Part shown: piece by piece, positions 1 to 11,699 of the stretch
Layout of the letters: every line of letters begins with the position of its first letter
How positions within the stretch are numbered: the stretch's first letter is position 1
From: Hemibagrus wyckioides
Taxonomy: Eukaryota > Chordata > Actinopteri > Siluriformes > Bagridae
Assembly: GCF_019097595.1 (NCBI RefSeq)
Contig: NC_080727.1
Coordinates: forward strand, 9,307,501 to 9,371,500
Reading direction: 5' to 3'
Length of the DNA stretch: 64,000 nt
Position numbers and translations under genes: made by a program
The notes under the pieces: model-generated
The model's input: the letters and a program-made list of their open reading frames with translations, nothing else
What the model was told of the DNA's origin: nothing
Database searches by the model: none

Positions 1-266
1 CACACTCATTCACTCACACACTCACTCACTCATGACTGTTTGTCGATATGTTAGTTATATCGGTTGCTTCCCATTAAAGTACATCGGCCACTGAAAAAAA
101 GAATCCAATTGTTTATACTTCAAAAGAAGGAAAATCCATATTACTTGCAAGGTAAACATGATACAATATACATCCACACCTTCTGAACATGTATATTATG
201 TAATGGTCATTAATTATTCATGACTTTCCTTAACTCATCCTAAATATAATGCCTCTTGTCCTGTAG

Positions 267-394
267 GTTATTTATGAGGTAACCGTAGTAACAGGTGATG
301 TCCAGCATGCGGGCACAGACACACAGATCTACATCACATTGTTTGGAGTGTATGGCATGTCAGAGGAGATCCCCCTGCCTAAATTAGAAGACAG
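267..394 (+). CDS. loxhd1: loxhd1 exon 1 of window
   Basis: The exon is 128 bp, bordered by ctgtag and gtatac. It enters in phase 0 and leaves in phase 2. It opens a PLAT unit (YEVTVVTG, then [13 protein letters not shown]) and ends KLEDR with the arginine codon split. Confidence 0.9.
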
Positions 395-408
395 GTATAC
401 ACATAAAA

Positions 409-448
<40 letters not shown>

Positions 449-3400
449 TAGAATGCATACACCAGAGAAACAAAGAGGAGGCTATGAGGTGTTTGTGTGT
501 GGGTGTGTGGTCCCAGGTTTGAAAGATGTCAGACTGACACTTTTAATCTAGAGATCGAGGACATCGCTCCACTCCGGAAAATGCGAGTGCGCATCGATGG
601 CTCTGGAAGCAGACCTGACTGGTTCCTTGATAAGGTTTGTCTGTGTTCTACAGTCTTGATTACAGACTGGCAATAAAGATATGTGGCAGATTTTAGATAA
701 TCTGATAGGTCTCTTATATCTTATAAAGGCTCTATTATAGATCTGGCAGTTCCACAAGACTAGTGCAATCGATTCCAAGATGTACTGAAGATGTTCTGAT
801 AGCTTTTGGTTTACTAAGGCTTTACTAAGACAAAATTATTCTTGTTTATACATTTAATTTGTTTCCTGTCTGTAAATTTATCCACGAACATAATTAAACA
901 TTTCAAGATTTCTTTTTCCTGATCGTGTGTGTGTGTGTAGATTGTTCTACATAATCTTGAGACAGACGAAGTGGCATTGTTTGTGTATGAAGATTGGATG
1001 TCCCGCACATACGGATCTAAACGCACCCTCGTGTGTGAGATGCCTGCAATTATTGATGATGAAGAAGTGGTGGAACTCACAACCTACAGTATTGCAGTCA
1101 AAACCAGTGACCTCACAGGTACACAACTCCACAAACCACTGCACTACACACGTTGCACACAAACAACACATTACACATGATTACACACAAAATCCATAAA
1201 GGTGATACTACGCCTAACTACAGAATAGCCCCAGCTACACATATGTCGATGAATGCTCCGCTAAACACATTCCCTCATAAATGACTTGTTTTAAACTGTA
1301 ACTGCTTATGTATTAATGATGAGAACTGAAGCTGAAATGTGATTGATTATGTTTTAGGTGCAGGGACAGATGCCAATATATGGATGATTGTTTTTGGTGA
1401 GAATGGAGACACAGGAACTCTTGCTCTGAAAGAAAGTGAGAACACCAACAAGTTTGAGCAAGGCTTGACTGACACGTTTCGCTTCACTGACATGCTTAGT
1501 CTCGGTGAACTCTCCAAAATCAGGGTGTGGCATGACAACACAGGTGAATATTTTAACAAGAGCACAGGTAAACCCATCGCAATGATTTGACAAAATGCAT
1601 ATGCATGTCTGTATTAGGACTGCAAAACCCCTTCTACTATGTGGTGCTGACTGTACATATGTATCTAATTTGAATAAATCTGTGCTTTCCTGATGTCTGT
1701 AACACAGTGTTTATATCTGTGTTTCATGACAGGGCTCGCTTCTGGGTGGCATCTGGAGTCTGTGGATATTTTTGATGAAACCATGGGGAAGAAGTTTCGT
1801 TTTCGTTGTGATCGCTGGCTTGCCAAGAAGGAGGATGATGGGCAGATCATGAGAGAGCTGGCCTGTGCTAACAATGACGTGCTGGATTTTGATGAAAAAA
1901 CAAGTAAGATGCTCACAGACACACATGTCCTTATTCATGTTTACACAGCATTATCCATCTATCCATTCCCTACTTGCTTATCCAACTGGGTTGCATAGAA
2001 CCTGGAGCCTATCCCTGGGGCACAGAGCAGGGTACACTTTGTAAGGATGCCAGTATCTCACAGGGCATACACATTCACACACCCATTCACACACTATGGA
2101 CAATTTAGAGATGTCAATCAGCCTACAAACGCATGTCTTTGGACTGGAGGAGAAAACTAGAGTACCTGGAGGAAACCTCTAAGGCATGGGGAGAAATTCC
2201 ATAAAGAAACCCCACATAAATGCCAGAGGCAAGAATCAAACTTCCATATAGATACATACTCTGAATATGAAGGTGTGAGGCAACCATGCTAATTACCAAG
2301 CCACCACGCCCACCCACCACAGTATTATTTACCACGTTTACCTATCCTTGTCTTTAATTTACTAAAGCTTGGTGTGTGTTAAATCAAAGTTGCTAACACC
2401 CATTGTCTATTTTGTGGAAGGCTGAAGGTCGAGTTGCATGATTTCCCTACAGGGATGTCTTCCCACATCTGTAAAACACGCTGTTAAGTGAATACAGTAG
2501 GTGACTCTAAATATAAATGTGAGTGTGCCCTGGCAAAGTAAATCCGTTCCTGTTGTCCTCTCAGCTGACTCTAATACCTCTGCTTCTGCTTCAGGAGCTT
2601 GCTTTGCGCTTTCTTCCAACCTAGATGAGAATATAATGCTGTCTCCATCGGACTCTGAAGAGCTCGATATGGAAAATACTTTCTTTTAGACACCCTGAGG
2701 TCTTCTAAGGGCCTGTTCTTCCCTCGCTACAGCGAGGAGCTAGGGTTATCAACCAGTAGCTACTGGCCGCAGCGTGGCCTGCTGAGGTAGGAAAAGAAGG
2801 TGTTGCAGCTCGAGTCTTCCTGTGTAAAATCTGTGTGGCTGGCTAGCATTTAGGCCCCTTTAGGCCACTTTATGTCCCGCAGGCAAGTAAGGACCTGGGG
2901 TTGGTCATCTCCGCCAGACGGGTCAGAAAGGAATCCTAATGCCCGAGGGCTAGGGTTTTCAGGGATATCCCTTTAGGGCCATCTCTAATGCTGCCTACCC
3001 TGCCACCTCCAGTGCTTTGTGGTTTAGCCATGACCACCCATGCTCCTACTCCTTATGCTCCCACCCCCTGGATTAACCCCTACAAGCTTGCTATTTCAGG
3101 GCACTAGGCGAGGTGAGAACAGCAAGGAGCTAACACCTTTAGGGTGTGCTGCCTCGTTCCTCCAGGAGGAACTTCTTTCGCATCTGAGAAAGGGGTCATA
3201 GAGCACATTCCCCTCCCAGGTCGGGCTTCTGGCTTTGCAGCCATCGTTTCTTGGTTTCCAAGAAGGAAGGGGCTAGAGCTGTGTGCTCTGAATTGTATGC
3301 TGAATCATACAAGTTTGAGATGTTAACACTCAAGGTCATTGTGTCACAGATCAGGTCTGAGGACTGGTTTGCCATAACAATCCTGAAGGGTTTTTTTCTT

Positions 3401-6400
3401 CACATAGGCATCTGGCCAGAGCACACGAGATTCCCCTGATTCACTTTTGGGTCATAGCGTACCGGTACCGGGTCATCCCTTTAAGGCCTGGTCTTATTGT
3501 TCACCCTCACAAAGTGCATGGTGGATGCTCTGGCATCATTGCACCCCGAGGCATCCATGTACTCAGTTATTCAGACAGGCTCATCTTGGCTCAGTCAAGG
3601 GAAGTTGCATCCAGGCATTGAGATACCGTGCTTGCCCACATGACGTCCCTCTGCCTCAACCCAGCAAAGTGTGTGCTTTCTCCCTCTCTGAGAACCACCT
3701 TCTTGGGAATAGTTTGGGATTCAGCCACTATATGGACACCTGTAACCCGCTCAGGGGGATTCCATCCTGTCTGCTGTAAAGGCTGACTAAATCTGACTAA
3801 GCAAATCCCTCTCTGCCGCCTAGGCTTAGAGGGTGCTCGGCTCATGACTGTCTCAGGAGCAGAGGTTTTCATCTCTGCAGACACCCTTTTCAAGGTCACA
3901 AGGGTTACATATCACAAGCTTCATACCCTTTTTATGTGGACAGACCCTTGGGTCCCACTCTTAGGGCGTGTCATTGTTGCAAGTCTTTTTTTTTTCTGAC
4001 ACCCCCCCCTCAGGTTTGGGAGCGGTCCTAGATGGCCACCCCGCCAATGGAATTTGGGAGGGCTCCTGTCTCTGATAGCACACAGATTGCCTGAAGATGG
4101 GTCTGTGTTTCTAGTGCTGAAACACTTCCTCTTAAAACTCTACCTTTTCAAGTTCACTTGTCTACCTCTGATGGTCCCCTTCATCAATCATTAGGGTGGT
4201 CTGTGTTTGCACCCTTGCATCAGGTTGGTGCAACAGATCTGGCCCTAGGTAGAGACCAGATTTCTCTTGCTGAGTTCGAATTACAGAGAGCATGATCAGT
4301 GCAGGCAGAGGCCCAGGGGAATGGCATCTTCACTTGTAGGTGTTGGAATACATATGGCAATTTTTGCCTGGACTGGAGTGGCTTTGTTTGCTTCTGAGCA
4401 GTTGACCCACTGGCTTTCTTTGTTCACATGGTACAAACTTAGCTGAGGCTCTGTCTGTAAACTTTTCCCATTAGCTCTGTTCATGGGCATCCTAGCCAGT
4501 GTATGCCCTGAGTCCACCTGTTACCTCATGAGTCTGGCTTGTGGACATAATTTCCCTTCTGGATGGTGCTCTTTGGGAGATTCTCATCAGGAGGAGCCTC
4601 CTCTCTCAGGCACAGGGGGCGATTCTCCACCCCTGCCCCAATATTTGGAACCACTTGGTCTGGCCCATAATGGGAAACAGCTCTAGGACTCTGGCCTCCC
4701 AACCGAGGTTGTGGAGACTATGTTAAACTTCTGCCTCTGATGTAATTGGCAGTTCACTGCCCTGTTAGTAAAGTGCTAGAGTTCCTGCAGACATGCCTCT
4801 TTGAGGGCCTATCACCTTCTACATTGGGGTGTACATGGCAGCTGTGCTGGGAGTCACGTGCCTGTTCTCTGGTCTCTCGCCTTCTGCACGGTGTGAGGCA
4901 GCTGAGGATTTTCTGCAGACCGCGTCTCCCCTCCTGGCACCTCTCAGTAGTTCTGGAGGGGCTTCTCCAAGCTCCCTTTGAGCCAATGGACTTAGACTCT
5001 GAGGAGTTTCTGACCCTGGAAACAGCTCTGCTATAAGCCAGTTGTATAGACTTTCTGCTGGCCTTTGGCCCTCCACCTCACAAGTCGGCAGAGCAGGAGA
5101 GAATGCACCAGTTGTGCCCAGTTAAGGTTCTCAGCACTTATGCCTATTGCTCGAGTGCATGGTGTAAGTCCTCTCCCTTTTTGTCTGCTTTGCTGGCCAC
5201 AACAAAAGCAATCAAATCTCTATGTAGCACCTTGATCTCCTAGGTCTATGAGATACGCTGTGTGGTATTGCCTCATTGTCTCACTCCACTAGGTGTATCG
5301 ACTTGTCCAACACTCTAGCTAGGGGTATTCCCCTCCAGTATATTTGTGCTGAGCCGAGTTTGTCCTCTCCACACACCCTTATCAGGTTCTATAACCCGGA
5401 CCTGTACCCCACTCTTGGGTCTTGGGTCTTACAGGACTAATAGTGCTTTGCTCCTGGCTCATTTGTGCCCTTTCATGACACGGTGTGTGGCGGCGTTAGT
5501 ACTGGTGTTCCCATAGCATCAGCCATGACGCAGCTTTGAATTCCCTCGTAAGGGAACTACACCAGGTTACGTATATAACCCGGGTTCCCTGAGAAAGGAA
5601 TGAGACTCTGCATCACTAGCCACATCCTGGTCATCCACTTGTGCTTCCCGAAGACAAGTAGAAGTTGGAGTAATGTGATGTAGATGCCCTTTTATGGTCT
5701 TGCTAGTGAACTCTGCTACAACACGTGACCTACCTAAGCCGATAAATCAGTGTGATTTCACACAGAGCTTCAACCCCAACTTGATGCAGCATCTCGTTTG
5801 CTTCTCAGGGAAGTGATTTACATATGTAACTTGGTGTAGCTTTGCCCTAAAGAACATTAAGTGTCGGAAGTTTTTTTTTTTTTTTTTCCAAATGGTATAA
5901 ATGTTACTCAGTGATATATTCATCTCAAATGTTCATTATATTTTTATTTTTTATTGTATTATTGTAAATATAAATCCTATCAATTCTTTGTTAGAGTATG
6001 AGGTTGTTACAATAACAGCAGACACGGATGATGCTGAGACAAAAGAGAATGCCTGGATCGTTCTGGAGGGAAGACTGGGAAGGTCTAAAGAACTCACAAT
6101 GGAAAACTCCACCAAAAAGAAACGTTTTCTACGGTAAAAATAAATCAACTGCAAAAAAAAGCTTTTTTTTCCATTTATAATTAACAATTGGTAAAAAGTT
6201 CACATCACTATGGTGGGGGTGAACAAACTAGAAATTACTTTTTACAAATTCCAGTAACATGGTGTGTTTGTTTGTGTGTCTACAGAGGTGCCATGGACCG
6301 GTTTGAGTTTTCCTGTAAGATTCTGGGTGACATTGTTAGTATCTGCTTGGGCCACATCCCCAAAGATGGCAAGAAGAACAAATCAGAAGCCTTCTGGAGG

Positions 6401-8007
6401 GCTGAGGAAGTCATAATCACAGAGAAGAACCTTGGAAACAGGTTAGTGATTCCTGACCTAAATGCTGGGACATTGAAAGGGTCAATATACACTACCAGTC
6501 AAAAGTTTGGACACATCTTCTAATTCCATGGTCTTTCCTGATGTTTATTTCTTTCTACATTGTAAAACAATGCTGAAGGTGGCTGAAATACACAATAATC
6601 CTTTGAACAGTTGATATTGAGATATGTTTGCTACTGATGCTCTGTAAAGCCTTCATAACGGCTCTAATCTGAGGTGCTGTTAATTGGTGATTTCTGAGGC
6701 TGGTAACACTAAATGAACTTCTCCTCTGCAGCAGAGGTAAGTTTTGGTCTTGCTTTACTGGGATGGTCTTCAAGTGAGCCAGTTTCATCATGGTGCTTGA
6801 TGGGTTTTGCAAATGCACTTGACAATACTGTTCTTGCAAGAACTATTCCAGTACACCTGACCTTCGTGTCTTAAAATAACAACTGACTGTTGTTTTTTGT
6901 CATTACATATGGATTACTTAAGTCCGTGTGTGTTATTTCATAGTAACACATATAGCACATACCCTGGCTTGTTTATTACATTTACATTTTTCACAATTAC
7001 ATTTTCTAGTTATTGCCATACATTCCATCACAGTATCACAGTTTTCATTTTGAAAAGCTTTTATGTAACTGTGTGACTGTCTCGGGCCATTTTTTAACCA
7101 AAAGTTAACATGTAAATCATCAAATCTGGGTCTACAAGAAATTGGTTCACTAACTTCTTAAATAAAAAAATGTAACTAGTATTGACCAACCTTTAGCTTG
7201 TCAAGTCAAATTACATTATTTACAAACCTAGGTATCTATGAGCACAAAAATCACTGCTAATCACAAAACATTTGCAAACATAATCCTCCAAGAGAGTTAA
7301 TGCACCTCCAATATAGAATGAGCTTACCCTCTCTAAGAAGGTAACTGGTGGGAAGTACTGTTGAGCAAAACATTATATTTTTGCACTTGAACCCTGCTGG
7401 CCCATTTATACTAGTCAAAACGGTTGTACATGTTATTCCTGATTCCCAGTATGTGTATGGTGCACCATAAATGTCATTAAGTATTCCTCTTTGTCCCGCC
7501 CTCCCTTCCCTGTCTCTTATTTTCAGGTACATCTTCCACTGCAATACCCTCATCCCCCTCTCATCCAAGCGTGATGACTTCCAGACCTTTGAATGCACAA
7601 AGTTTATTGAGAGCTTTGCTAGCAAGGCACGCAAACTGGTACCTGTCACATATGAGCTCATTGTGATCACAGGTGAGGAGAAGGGTGCAGGTACAGATGC
7701 CAATGTCTTTCTTAGTGTCTTCGGCACCAACGGTGACTCGGGCCGCCGCCAGCTGAAGCAGAAGTTTCGCAATCTATTCGAGCGTGGTCGCACCGACCGA
7801 TTCAGCATTGAGCTGTTGGATTTGGGTGAGCTGCTTAGAGTCTGCATTGAGCATGATAACTCGGGCATCAGTCCTGGTTGGCTGCTGAACCGAGTTGAGA
7901 TCACCAACACAGCTAATGGGGTGACTACTGTCTTCCCATGTGACAAATGGCTAGACAAGAACAAAGCTGACGGCAGGATTAAGAGGGTTCTTTACCCCAA
8001 GTATTGA
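267..8007 (+). CDS. loxhd1: loxhd1, 3' part: PLAT-repeat protein (8 exons, C-terminus complete)
   Basis: LOXHD1 is built almost only of PLAT (polycystin-1/lipoxygenase/alpha-toxin) domains. It is needed for mechanotransduction in inner-ear hair cells, and loss causes deafness in mammals. Join: 267-394, 517-634, 941-1118, 1358-1543, 1733-1903, 5995-6133, 6286-6441, 7527-8007. All junctions are AG/GT and the reading phase runs through (518 residues, then TGA). Four PLAT units are visible. Their openings read [60 protein letters not shown] and [20 protein letters not shown]. Two carry the family pattern HDN(S/T)G followed by GW and later CD(R/K)WL. The third unit is divergent and lacks the GTDAN loop. 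The protein ends [10 protein letters not shown]. The 5' part lies left of the window. Fish have two loxhd1 paralogues and I cannot say which one this is. Confidence 0.93.
395..516. repeat. (AC)n microsatellite in a loxhd1 intron
   Basis: The dinucleotide run covers about 409-443 and fills much of this very short intron (122 bp). Confidence 0.9.
517..634 (+). CDS. loxhd1: loxhd1 exon 2 of window
   Basis: The exon is 118 bp, bordered by tcccag and gtttgt, and leaves in phase 0. It encodes [19 protein letters not shown] followed by [18 protein letters not shown], the middle strands of the first PLAT unit. Confidence 0.9.
941..1118 (+). CDS. loxhd1: loxhd1 exon 3 of window
   Basis: The exon is 178 bp and leaves in phase 1. 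The acceptor follows a (GT)n run (gtgtgtgtag) rather than a clean pyrimidine tract. It ends the first PLAT unit and opens the second with [13 protein letters not shown]. Confidence 0.9.
1358..1543 (+). CDS. loxhd1: loxhd1 exon 4 of window
   Basis: The exon is 186 bp, bordered by gttttag and gtgaat, phase 1 in and out. It encodes [20 protein letters not shown] through [11 protein letters not shown] second GT 24 bases downstream (at 1568) keeps the frame, but the family reads HDNTG directly into the next exon's LASGWHLE, so the upstream donor is preferred. Confidence 0.92.
1733..1903 (+). CDS. loxhd1: loxhd1 exon 5 of window
   Basis: The exon is 171 bp, bordered by catgacag and gtaaga, phase 1 in and out. 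It completes the second PLAT unit with [12 protein letters not shown] and [21 protein letters not shown] 4.1 kb intron holding mobile elements follows. Confidence 0.92.
1950..2312 (+). repeat. Dispersed teleost repeat, copy 1
   Basis: Its landmarks are ACCTGGAGCCTATCCCTGGG, then a CACACCCATTCACACACTATGGACAA-type block, then CATGTCTTTGGACTGGAGGA and AGTACCTGGAGGAAACC. The same layout recurs at 11236, 15600 and 24140 in this window. I know it as a common fish interspersed repeat but cannot assign its class. Confidence 0.75.
2480..5840 (+). mobile_element. Degraded DIRS-type (tyrosine-recombinase) retrotransposon
   Basis: Decayed coding pieces occur in DIRS order on the plus strand. A Gag-like end ([10 protein letters not shown]) lies near 2637-2675. 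Reverse transcriptase starts near 3300 with [20 protein letters not shown] and continues with the equivalent of the catalytic YIDDW region near 3540-3600, now disrupted. A tyrosine recombinase spans about 4945-5440, with [20 protein letters not shown], then [18 protein letters not shown], then IRFYNPDL. Fish DIRS elements carry close equivalents of each block. Stops and frameshifts are frequent, so it is dead. Inverted repeats at 5557-5839 mark the right end. The left end is not resolved. GC content is higher than in the surrounding intron. Confidence 0.8.
5557..5839. repeat. Inverted repeat pair at the DIRS right end
   Basis: Arms at about 5557-5615 and 5782-5839 are imperfect reverse complements. 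They include CTACACCAGGTTAC against GTAACTTGGTGTAG, and TTCCCTGAGAAAGGAA against TTGCTTCTCAGGGAA. The spacer is about 165 bp. A small palindrome, TTCCCTCGTAAGGGAA, lies at 5541-5556. Confidence 0.8.
5995..6133 (+). CDS. loxhd1: loxhd1 exon 6 of window
   Basis: The exon is 139 bp, bordered by tttgttag and gtaaaa, and leaves in phase 2. It opens the divergent third PLAT unit with [20 protein letters not shown] and ends KKKRFLR. Confidence 0.9.
6286..6441 (+). CDS. loxhd1: loxhd1 exon 7 of window
   Basis: The exon is 156 bp, bordered by tctacag and gttagt, phase 2 in and out. It encodes [20 protein letters not shown], then HIPKDGKKN, then EKNLGNR, the middle of the third PLAT unit. Confidence 0.9.
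6486..6945 (-). mobile_element. Tc1-type MITE, copy 1 (one terminus clear)
   Basis: It starts CACTACCAGTCAAAAGTTTG. Its interior is the reverse complement of the element at 42509-43048, including TTCATCATGGTGCTTGATGG and GTTCTTGCAAGAACTATTCC. It lies in the last loxhd1 intron. It has no transposase. Confidence 0.8.
6946..7526 (+). other. Remainder of the last loxhd1 intron
   Basis: AT-rich sequence in which I see no exon, RNA gene or recognised repeat. The long minus-strand open frame that crosses into the terminal exon is an antisense shadow. Confidence 0.6.
7527..8007 (+). CDS. loxhd1: loxhd1 terminal coding exon
   Basis: The acceptor is attttcag, and the exon runs 481 bp to TGA at 8005-8007. 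It finishes the third unit ([18 protein letters not shown]) and contains the whole fourth PLAT unit: [55 protein letters not shown]. The GC content is clearly higher than in the flanks, as expected of conserved coding sequence. Confidence 0.95.
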
Positions 8008-9870
8008 TGTCTTGGGATACCACAAAAAATTATGACTGCACTAACAAAAGGCCAATTATCTTTCCTCTTAAATGGAAGCAGCGCATGCTAAATACCAATG
8101 TAGAGCGAATAACAGATTATACCAGCACATGCCTAATGCACAAATGATCACGGTAATGAATATGCTTAAAAATGTGCTGCCAAATGGAATTGTGAGGGCT
8201 AATGATTTAGTTTAATAGTGTACACATTAATGATATTGCACATGTTCATTATTGAGATACTGAGTGCAACAGACTATTGATATATACATAAAAGCAAAAA
8301 AGGGAAATGAATACTACCACACCACAAATGTGCTAAGAAATCCTCGTGAACTGAGCACAGGTAGCAATGATATTTTGAACTATCTGAGATGAAGGTATTT
8401 TGTAATTTTAGTAAACAAAAGGTAAACAAGAATGATTTTGCTATTTGAAAATGTGCTAATGAATATTCTCTGGTTCAGAGTTCTCAGGTGTCAGTTCTGC
8501 CATAGTACTGCACACTTTTTTCCCTTCCTCTTACAGGTTTATATTCAAGCATTAGCTTTAGTTATGTGATAAAACACTAAAACGCAGTACTGTTGTACTA
8601 ACGTTATTGAATGCACACTCTCAGGGCATTGACTGTGCATGTTAAGTGTTGGATAATTGGATAATTGTGCAAATGCAAGTGAGATAATATATAATATATG
8701 AAAGAAAGAATGCTTTTTTGTAATGCTGATATTTTGTATTCTTTTTTGACAATATCTAAGTGTTTCTACCTCAATGGGACTCCACCAGGAGAGCAAGCCT
8801 ATATCATATTGCTTGTCCAAATAGCTGAAGCACATGAATAAGCCTTTAATGTTTAGATAATTGGTTTAAGGTCATTTGATTTTTTTTATGAACCATCACC
8901 ATCCTTATGACATCTCTGGAGCTCACATGAACTGCACCAGTTTATTGTTTGCCATCCATCATCTCACACAGACAGGTTTTCCTACAATCTAAGTTCAATT
9001 GTGTCTCTTATTTGGAAAACTAAATAAGAGTTTAAAAGAGTTAAGTAAATAAATGCTTAAATAAATCCAGCAGATCATTAAGCACAAGTATGGGTATTAT
9101 ACTATCACTACTAAAAATCTAAAACCAAACAGCATGTAACAGAAAGAAAGAAAGAGTTCAAGTTTCATTGGATCCATTTTTATACTTGAATAATGATTGT
9201 ACAGTTTTTTAAAAGCAATATTTTACTTGGTTTTATGTACTTGAAACGAAAATTAGAAGTGTATATACAGTTTTTTTAATGTAGATTTATATGCGACATT
9301 AATCTTAAATAGTTTAGACGCACTTAAGAAATTGTTAATTTTGCAGAAAGTGTATCAATGTTTAGTCTTCTTTATAAACACCCAGTTGCACACATATAAG
9401 GTCTAGTTTTTTTTTGTTTGTTTTGTTTGTTTTTTAATTTTAGTACTTCGACTTTGTAGGAATACTCCAGTATATTTTTTATAGTCATGTATCAAGATTT
9501 GTAGCTGTGTTTAAATATTAAATCTCAGAATGTGACATTTCACATTCTTTCAATGTTCACATTTCTTTCAATGGTCCTCTTGATGACATTAAATACTTGA
9601 GAATGATTTTGAATGGGAAGGATTAAGAGCCACTTACACAAATTCAATTTTTTTAACACGGCAAATGCAAGTTTACACAGCACTGAATATGTGATTTATA
9701 CAAGTTTGTAATTTATACAAGTAAATATTGTATATTGCTGGAACTGATGTCATATAACTTTTGATGTCATTTTTAAAGATTTTGTGTTGAGCTCAGGAAA
9801 ATCTGTGATGCTGGGATGATATGCATGTTGATCACTGTTAATTCAATAAAGCAATTTTCAATTTCAATTT
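8008..9870 (+). other. loxhd1: loxhd1 3' UTR (approximate end)
   Basis: This AT-rich stretch downstream of the stop has no coding signal and no recognised mobile element. It ends about 20 bases past the AATAAA at 9845-9850. The end is inferred, not observed. Confidence 0.6.
9845..9850 (+). terminator. Poly(A) signal AATAAA of loxhd1
   Basis: AATAAA is followed by a T-rich stretch and a TTCTTCTGGTGT GT/U-rich element about 20-30 bases downstream, the usual layout for cleavage and polyadenylation. Confidence 0.55.
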
Positions 9871-11235
9871 TTTCTTCTGGTGTACGATATATAATTTTAT
9901 ATCAGATAAATTGATCAGCTGTTGCATTTATATTACTATGCAAGTGAACAGTCAGTTCTTGAAGTTGATGTGTTGAAAGTAGGAAAAATGGACAAATGTA
10001 AGGATGCTATGTCCTGTAAAGATGATTGCATCAGAGCATCTCCATAGCAACACATCTTGTGAGGTGTTCCTGGTAAATAGTGGTTAGTGCCTAATAAAAA
10101 TAGTCCAAGTATGGACAACTGGTGAACCGGCTACAGGGTTATGGGCACCCAAGGCCATGAGGCACATGAGGATTCCAAAACAGAAAGATCTTCAGAGATC
10201 AGACAGTTCTGTCAAATCAGCCAACACATGTTGAAGGCAAGATCTTTTTGTTATAGCAAAAAAGGCTGACAATCTATCTGAAAAGACACAAAATAATCCA
10301 GAAAATGAGAATACCTGGATTTTCTGATTATCATGAGCATACCAGCAAGATCTGGCATGGTCAAACTCAGTCTGTCCTCCATGTGACTTGATCTTAGCAA
10401 ATCAATTATGCTCTGCTTACAGTCTGCTCTGAGCCATCTTTGACTTCATCTGAGTGCCAGAACCTATTATGAACCTTGTGCAACTTCACTGTGCCTTGAT
10501 GTTCATCATGTAGTCATTGCAGAAGCTTCTTGAAATCAGAAAGGTACACTTTCCTATCATCAAATAACAGCATTCCCTTTAGGTAAGTTTGATTCTCCAA
10601 AGGAAGTAACTCTGAATCTGTGCTGGGACTTTGCTAAAGTAATTTGGCCATGTGTCACTGATAACAATTCCTTTAACTCTGGCTTCCATTCAGTCTGCTT
10701 CTTAAATGAGGATATGGCACATTTGTAGCCTTTGAATCATTGGATGTTTGAATTTCTGACAATTCCAAGTATCTGACAGTTAGGGCCTGTCTTGACAGCT
10801 TGTCTGAAACCATTTTGTCCCCTAAGTAGATCATGTAAATGGCTCTTGCTTGTATCTCAATATCTTCATCAAAGGTCTCTGGCATCTCAGTGGCACAGCA
10901 TTCTTGTCAGGGATTTGTGATCTGTGTGAAGCGTGAGCATAGCATTTTTGTGCTTTAAGTGAACTCTCTAGTTTTCTTCAGTCTTTAGCACAGGTAACAT
11001 GAGGGCACATCATTCATTGACTCCACACCAGATGACCGTGGGGCCATGGGTCCCTACACTTTAGGGATCATCCAGCATCTTCACACATTTACATCTGCCT
11101 CTCATTTGATCCCTGGTAAGGCTTTGACTGGAGTTTTGATTAATCTGACCAATGCTAAATCTGATGTAAAGTACAATATCTTCCACAGCTCTTTTTCTTA
11201 AAATTTGTCTGAAATGTGTTGTTTGATATATCTAT
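9871..11235. other. Intergenic space; unassigned retroelement-like stretch at about 10120-11010
   Basis: No gene is supported. About 10120-11010 has higher GC and a short open minus-strand stretch (10673-10885: DEDIEIQARAIYMIYLGDKM). It reads like decayed coding sequence, perhaps old retroelement pol. I could not match it to a family. Confidence 0.35.
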
Positions 11236-11480
11236 AAATTTTCTGCACTGGTTATCCTAGACTAGGGTCACGGGGTTCCTGGAGCATATCGCAGGGGACT
11301 CAAGGCAGAAGTCGGGGGACATCCAGGATATGACGCAAACCCACTGCAGGGCACAGTCTCACACACACACAATCATTCACACACTACAGACAATTTAGAG
11401 ATGCCAACCAGCCTAAAACACATGTCTTTGGACAGTTGGGGGAGGAAAGTACCCAGAAGAAACCCCTGAGGTATCTAACT
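11236..11480 (+). repeat. Dispersed teleost repeat, copy 2
   Basis: It shares GGTCACGGGGTTCCTGGAGC, the CACACACTACAGACAATTTA block and CATGTCTTTGGACAGTTGGG with the copy at 1950. It is truncated on the right. Confidence 0.75.
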
Positions 11481-11699
11481 GGAAGTACAAGGCAAAATTG
11501 TTAAACTAAGGATCCCCAGTAGGCTTACATTTTTCAAAAACAAAACATATTCATACTATATACTTGGGTTATTTTTCATTACTGCTTACATCACATTCTA
11601 AAACATTACAAATGATTTCAACAGAGCAAATGTTTATTCTTCTTTTATTTCTAGCAATTTTACATTAAAAATTGGCCACTAACAATTACAGAACACGAT

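Noticed and set aside
1544..1567. Alternative donor at 1568 extending loxhd1 exon 4
   Set aside because: It would insert eight residues into the conserved HDNTG-x-GW region of the PLAT fold.
2501..2689. Extra loxhd1 exon
   Set aside because: Exon 5 joins exon 6 in phase without it, and the peptide (SPSDSEELD) looks like DIRS Gag, not PLAT.
7257..7964. 235-codon minus-strand frame
   Set aside because: It is antisense to the loxhd1 terminal exon, whose plus strand has clear PLAT motifs and matching phase.
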